Source of the DNA: Verrucomicrobiota bacterium
Lineage (GTDB): Bacteria; Verrucomicrobiota; Verrucomicrobiia; Opitutales; UBA953
DNA length: 7,890 bases
NCBI GenBank assembly: GCA_009924965.1
Contig: RFQN01000063.1
Location: forward strand, 1 to 7,890
Reading direction: 5' to 3'
Part shown: positions 5,156-7,890 of the stretch, in pieces
Position numbering within the stretch: the stretch's first letter is position 1
Layout: every line of letters starts with the position of its first letter
Notes under the pieces: generated by a model
Database searches by the model: none
What the model was told of the DNA's origin: nothing
The model's input: the letters and a program-made list of their open reading frames with translations, nothing else
Translations under genes and position numbers: made by a program

Positions 5156-7343
5156 ATGGCAGAGAGCGGGAACATCGGGGAAGTCAAGTTCGGCGTCTCG
5201 GCCGAGTTTGACAGCAAGGGCACCAAGGAAGCCGAGAAGGCGGTCGAGGGGCTGACCAAGCAGGGCGGCCAGGCCTCGCAAGCCTTCGAGGGGCTGCGCG
5301 GGTCCTTCGCCAAGTTCGAGAAGACCGTCGAGTCCATGACCGGCGGGCTGATCGGCAGCTCCACCGCCATGATCGGCGTCGGAAGAGCCGCTGGCATCAT
5401 GGTCGGGGCGGCGGTGGCGACCGTGGCGACCCTGGGCATGATGGCGAAGTCCGCGTCGGAAGCGGCGGCGGGCATCGACATTCTGAGCCAGCGCACCGGC
5501 ATCAACACCACGACGCTCCAAGAGTATTCGCTCCTGCTTAACCGCAACGACGTCTCGCAGCAGCAGTTCGCCACGGGCATGCAGCAGCTCGCGAAGCGGA
5601 TGGACGACCTCACCACGCCCACGTCGGACATCGCCAAGGCCTTCAAGGCCCTGGGGGTGGAGATGGGGCCGGGCACGCCGCCGGACCAGGCGTTCGAGCA
5701 GATCGCGATGCGGATCGCCCGGATGCCGGACGGCCTGCAAAAGACCGCGATCGTCACCCAGATCTTCGGCCGGTCGGCCGGGGAGCTGATCCCCGTCATG
5801 GACGACCTGGGGCGCGGGTTCGGGGAGGCGGCGCGGCGCGCCCACGAGCTGGGTACCGTCATGAGCGCGGGGCAGATCGAGACGCTCAAGAAACTCGACG
5901 ACACCTGGGACGACTTCAACAAGACGCTGGCCGGGTTCACGAACAACGTCGGCTCACTCGTCGCGCCCATCTTCACGTCCATTATCGGCACCGTCACAGA
6001 CCTGATTGGCAAGGTCAGCAAGCTCACGCAGGAGTGGGCGAAGTCCCCGATGGGTGCCAAGGAGCTGAACAGCCTGCCGCAGCAGTACGTCGACAAGCAG
6101 CAGGCCCTGATCGACCAGCGCCGAGAAGCCCAGTTCATGCCGGTCATGAGCACGATCGCATCGGAAATGAACCTGGGGCAGATTAACGCCGGGGTGAAGG
6201 CCCACCTCAAGAAGCGCGGCGAAGATGTCATGAAGATTGTGGCCGAAGAAATTGGCATCGGGCTGGACAAGGAAAAGAACAACCTCTCCCAAAACGAGTC
6301 GATCCGGCGCGGCCTGGAAGGCATGACAGCCGACCTGGCCAAAGGGCAGGCGGCGCTCCAGCCGTCGCTCGGCGGGGGCATCGTGGGCGACGACGTCCAG
6401 CAGCGCGAAACAATCCTGGCGCTCCAGCGGCAATCCATCAAAGGCATGGAGGACCAGCTAACGGTCCAGCAGGCGGTCGCCCGCCAGCAGGAGACGCTCT
6501 ACCAGCAGGACCTCGTCGGCATCGACAAGTCGTCCGCGGCGCGCCGGGTGGCGTTCGAAGCGGCCCAACAACAGCACGACTTGACCGTCGCCCAGCTTCA
6601 GCTCCAGGGCCAGGAGTTCCCGCTCATGGAGGAGCAGGTGAACGCCAAGATCTACGCGGCCGACCTGGACCTAGACACCAAGCGGCGGCAGATCATCGCG
6701 GCCTACCCGACGTTCTTCGAGCAGCAGATGCGCGACCTGGTCAACTCCAACACCTTTTCGCTCGGCCAGATCTCGTCCAACTTCACCAGCGCCACGGCGC
6801 AGTGGATCGTCACCGGGAAAGGCTTCGAACAGTTCTGGGTCCAGCTCCAGACGACCCTGGTGCAGGCCTTCCTGAACACCAGCATCCAATGGGGTGTCGC
6901 AAGCCGTGGCGGCCATCGCGTACGGAGCCGCCGCCATTATGGCCGCCACCCCGTTCGGGCAACCGGCTGCCGGGGCGCTGATCGCGGCGACGACCGGGTT
7001 CGAGTTCGCGACCAGCGCGGCGATCATCGCGGGAACCGGGGCCGTGCAGGCCGCGCTCGGGACGGCCATCACCTCGGCGGCCCTGGGTGGCACCGCCTTC
7101 GCCTCCGGCGGCATCGTGACCAGGCCGACTATGGGGCTGATCGGGGAAGCCGGGGCGTCGGAAGCCATTATCCCGCTCAACCGCCAGGGGGCCGGGTTCA
7201 TGGCCGACATGCTAGGCCTCAGCTCCAGCGGGCGCGGCCAAGGACAGACCATTTCCATCTTCATGGACGGGGCGATGTTCCGGCGCTGGATCTTGCAGGG
7301 CATGCCGGACGACGTGCGGCTGCGCGCGGGGGCCATCGCATGA
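5156..7343 (+). CDS. tape measure protein (frame broken by one base near 6891)
   Basis: The tape measure spans the tail lumen, sets tail length and usually helps DNA delivery. Seen in order: a charged N-terminus; a hydrophobic, Gly/Ala-rich segment (about residues 62-98); the family core MPDGLQKTA (190-198) and FGRSAGELIPVM (204-215); long helical, Gln-rich regions (around 415-452); an Ala-rich hydrophobic segment (about 583-640); and the common C-terminal ASGGIVTRPTMGLIGEAG followed by AIIPLN (about 649-675). The first 579 residues are read from ATG 5156. After TGG 6890-6892 the native protein continues one base forward from 6894 to TGA 7341-7343, 149 further residues. The corrected length is about 728 residues, implying a tail near 110 nm by the usual 0.15 nm per residue. 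Without the shift, the first frame stays open into the hub gene but reads as Arg/His/Gly-rich nonsense. A strong ribosome binding site is not obvious; the gene is probably coupled to T. Confidence 0.9.
6890..6896 (+). other. frame break in the tape measure gene at a G4 run
   Basis: CAA TGG GGT GTC is the upstream frame. Removing one G from the G4 run (6891-6894) gives CAA TGG GTG TCG CAA GCC GTG, which joins SIQW directly to VSQAVAAIAYG in a natural way. A +1 slip at TGG has poor re-pairing. A -2 slip of Gly-tRNA from GGT to GGG is possible but unsupported. A sequencing or assembly indel, or a true mutation, is most likely. Confidence 0.75.
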
Positions 7344-7890
7344 GCACGCTCACGATCAACAGTGTGGACCGCTGGTCCCTGGTGGCCCAGGAGACGCTGT
7401 CTATCGAGGACCAGCTGAACGCCCGCAACGTCTGCTCCTTCACCCTGGTGGACCAGGCCGGGACGGCCCGCCCGCGCGTCGGAGAAGTCGTGGCGGTCAC
7501 GATCGGCGGGACGCTCCGGTTCTCGGGCACCATCGACAGCTTCGCCGAAAAGAACATCACAAGCCGGTTCACCAACCCGCACCGCAGCTACCGGGTGAAG
7601 TGCGTGGACTTCAACCAGTACGCCGACCGGCACATCGTGGCCGAGGTGTACGAGAACCAGGAGATGGTCGACATCATTCGCGACGTCACCATCCAGCACC
7701 TCTACCCGGACGGCGTCCTGCTGGACCCGGACATTCCGGACGGGCCGACGATCGAGTACTATGCGGCCAACTATATTTCCGTCGCGCAGGTCTTCAACGA
7801 ACTCAGCGAGATGACCGGCTATTTCTGGTACATCGACTACAACAAGGTCTTACACTTCATCGACCGCACCACACTGGCCGCCCCCTATGC
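7340..7890 (+). CDS. tail hub / Tal-like baseplate protein, N-terminal part (runs off window)
   Basis: Only the first 183 residues are present. The pattern matches the N-terminal region of siphophage tail-hub proteins (Tal / gp27-like), which form the ring that closes the tube and carries the tip. Seen are an early SFTLVDQAG strand, GEVVAVTIGGTLRFSGTIDSF (the OB-like barrel 'F-x-G-x-I'), VKCVDFNQYADRHIVAEVYEN ('D-y-x-x-l-x-d-r'), DIIRDVTIQHLY, and GYFWYIDYNKVLHFIDR (160-176), the typical 'tGy-x-W-y-I-d-x-x-k-x-L-h-F' block. The ATG overlaps the tape measure stop as ATGA, so translation is coupled. No separate Dit gene lies between the tape measure and this gene. It could be a hub of a phage group lacking a classic Dit, or Dit may lie downstream. 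Any C-terminal peptidase or fibre domain is outside the window. Confidence 0.8.
   Translation, partial: MSTLTINSVDRWSLVAQETLSIEDQLNARNVCSFTLVDQAGTARPRVGEVVAVTIGGTLRFSGTIDSFAEKNITSRFTNPHRSYRVKCVDFNQYADRHIVAEVYENQEMVDIIRDVTIQHLYPDGVLLDPDIPDGPTIEYYAANYISVAQVFNELSEMTGYFWYIDYNKVLHFIDRTTLAAPY

Noticed and set aside
4637..5845. 402-codon minus-strand frame across chaperone and tape measure
   Set aside because: Arg/Gly/His/Asp-rich shadow product with no recognisable domain; opposite two good forward genes.
5047..6447. 466-codon open frame on the minus strand opposite the tape measure
   Set aside because: It mirrors the codons of a well-supported tape measure gene; high GC at third positions keeps antisense frames open. 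It has no ribosome binding site and its composition is Ser/Arg/Pro-skewed.
6671..7699. 342-codon minus-strand frame opposite tape measure end and hub
   Set aside because: Spans two forward genes with clear family motifs; composition is that of a GC-driven shadow.

Overview
The window is a stretch of a high-GC tailed phage or prophage (siphophage-like late region). It carries the 3' end of a tmRNA gene, then head-tail connector and tail genes, all on the + strand. No terminase, portal, capsid, integrase or host metabolic gene is visible. The host cannot be named: the only clues are strongly G/C-ending codons and a tmRNA with an encoded CCA end.

Layout. Positions 1-161 hold the tRNA-like 3' part of a tmRNA (ssrA) cut by the window edge. 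Positions 162-323 are GC-rich and full of inverted repeats, with no convincing gene. A small unrecognised ORF with many Trp and Cys residues follows (324-626). Next is a 574-residue protein (636-2360) built from about 24 degenerate ~20-residue Ser-Asp...Thr-Glu repeats, likely an extended virion fibre or decoration. A BppU-like Ig-type domain protein follows (2371-2688).

The connector and tail module then runs without real gaps: head closure protein (2688-3053), HK97 gp10-like neck/tail-completion protein (3056-3511), tail terminator (3495-3887), a small zinc-ribbon-like protein (3884-4150), major tail (tube) protein (4143-4604), tail assembly chaperone G with an overlapping T frame (4659-4994 and on to 5154), tape measure protein (5156-7343), and the N-terminal part of a tail hub/Tal-like protein (7340 to the window end). 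Overlaps of 1, 17, 4, 8 and 4 bases and several strong Shine-Dalgarno sites indicate one translationally coupled late operon. Together these genes seal the filled head, set tail length, polymerise the tube around the tape measure, and start the tail tip.

Two frame changes matter. The chaperone G/T overlap has the layout of a programmed shift, here of +1 (or -2) type, with a good UUU-C site. The tape measure is also broken by one base in a G4 run near 6891, where a sequencing indel or real mutation is the simplest reading. The most notable contextual observation is the tmRNA end next to structural genes: either a phage-borne tmRNA or an ssrA attachment site. I see no clear new defence or mobile system; the repeat protein is the least described component.
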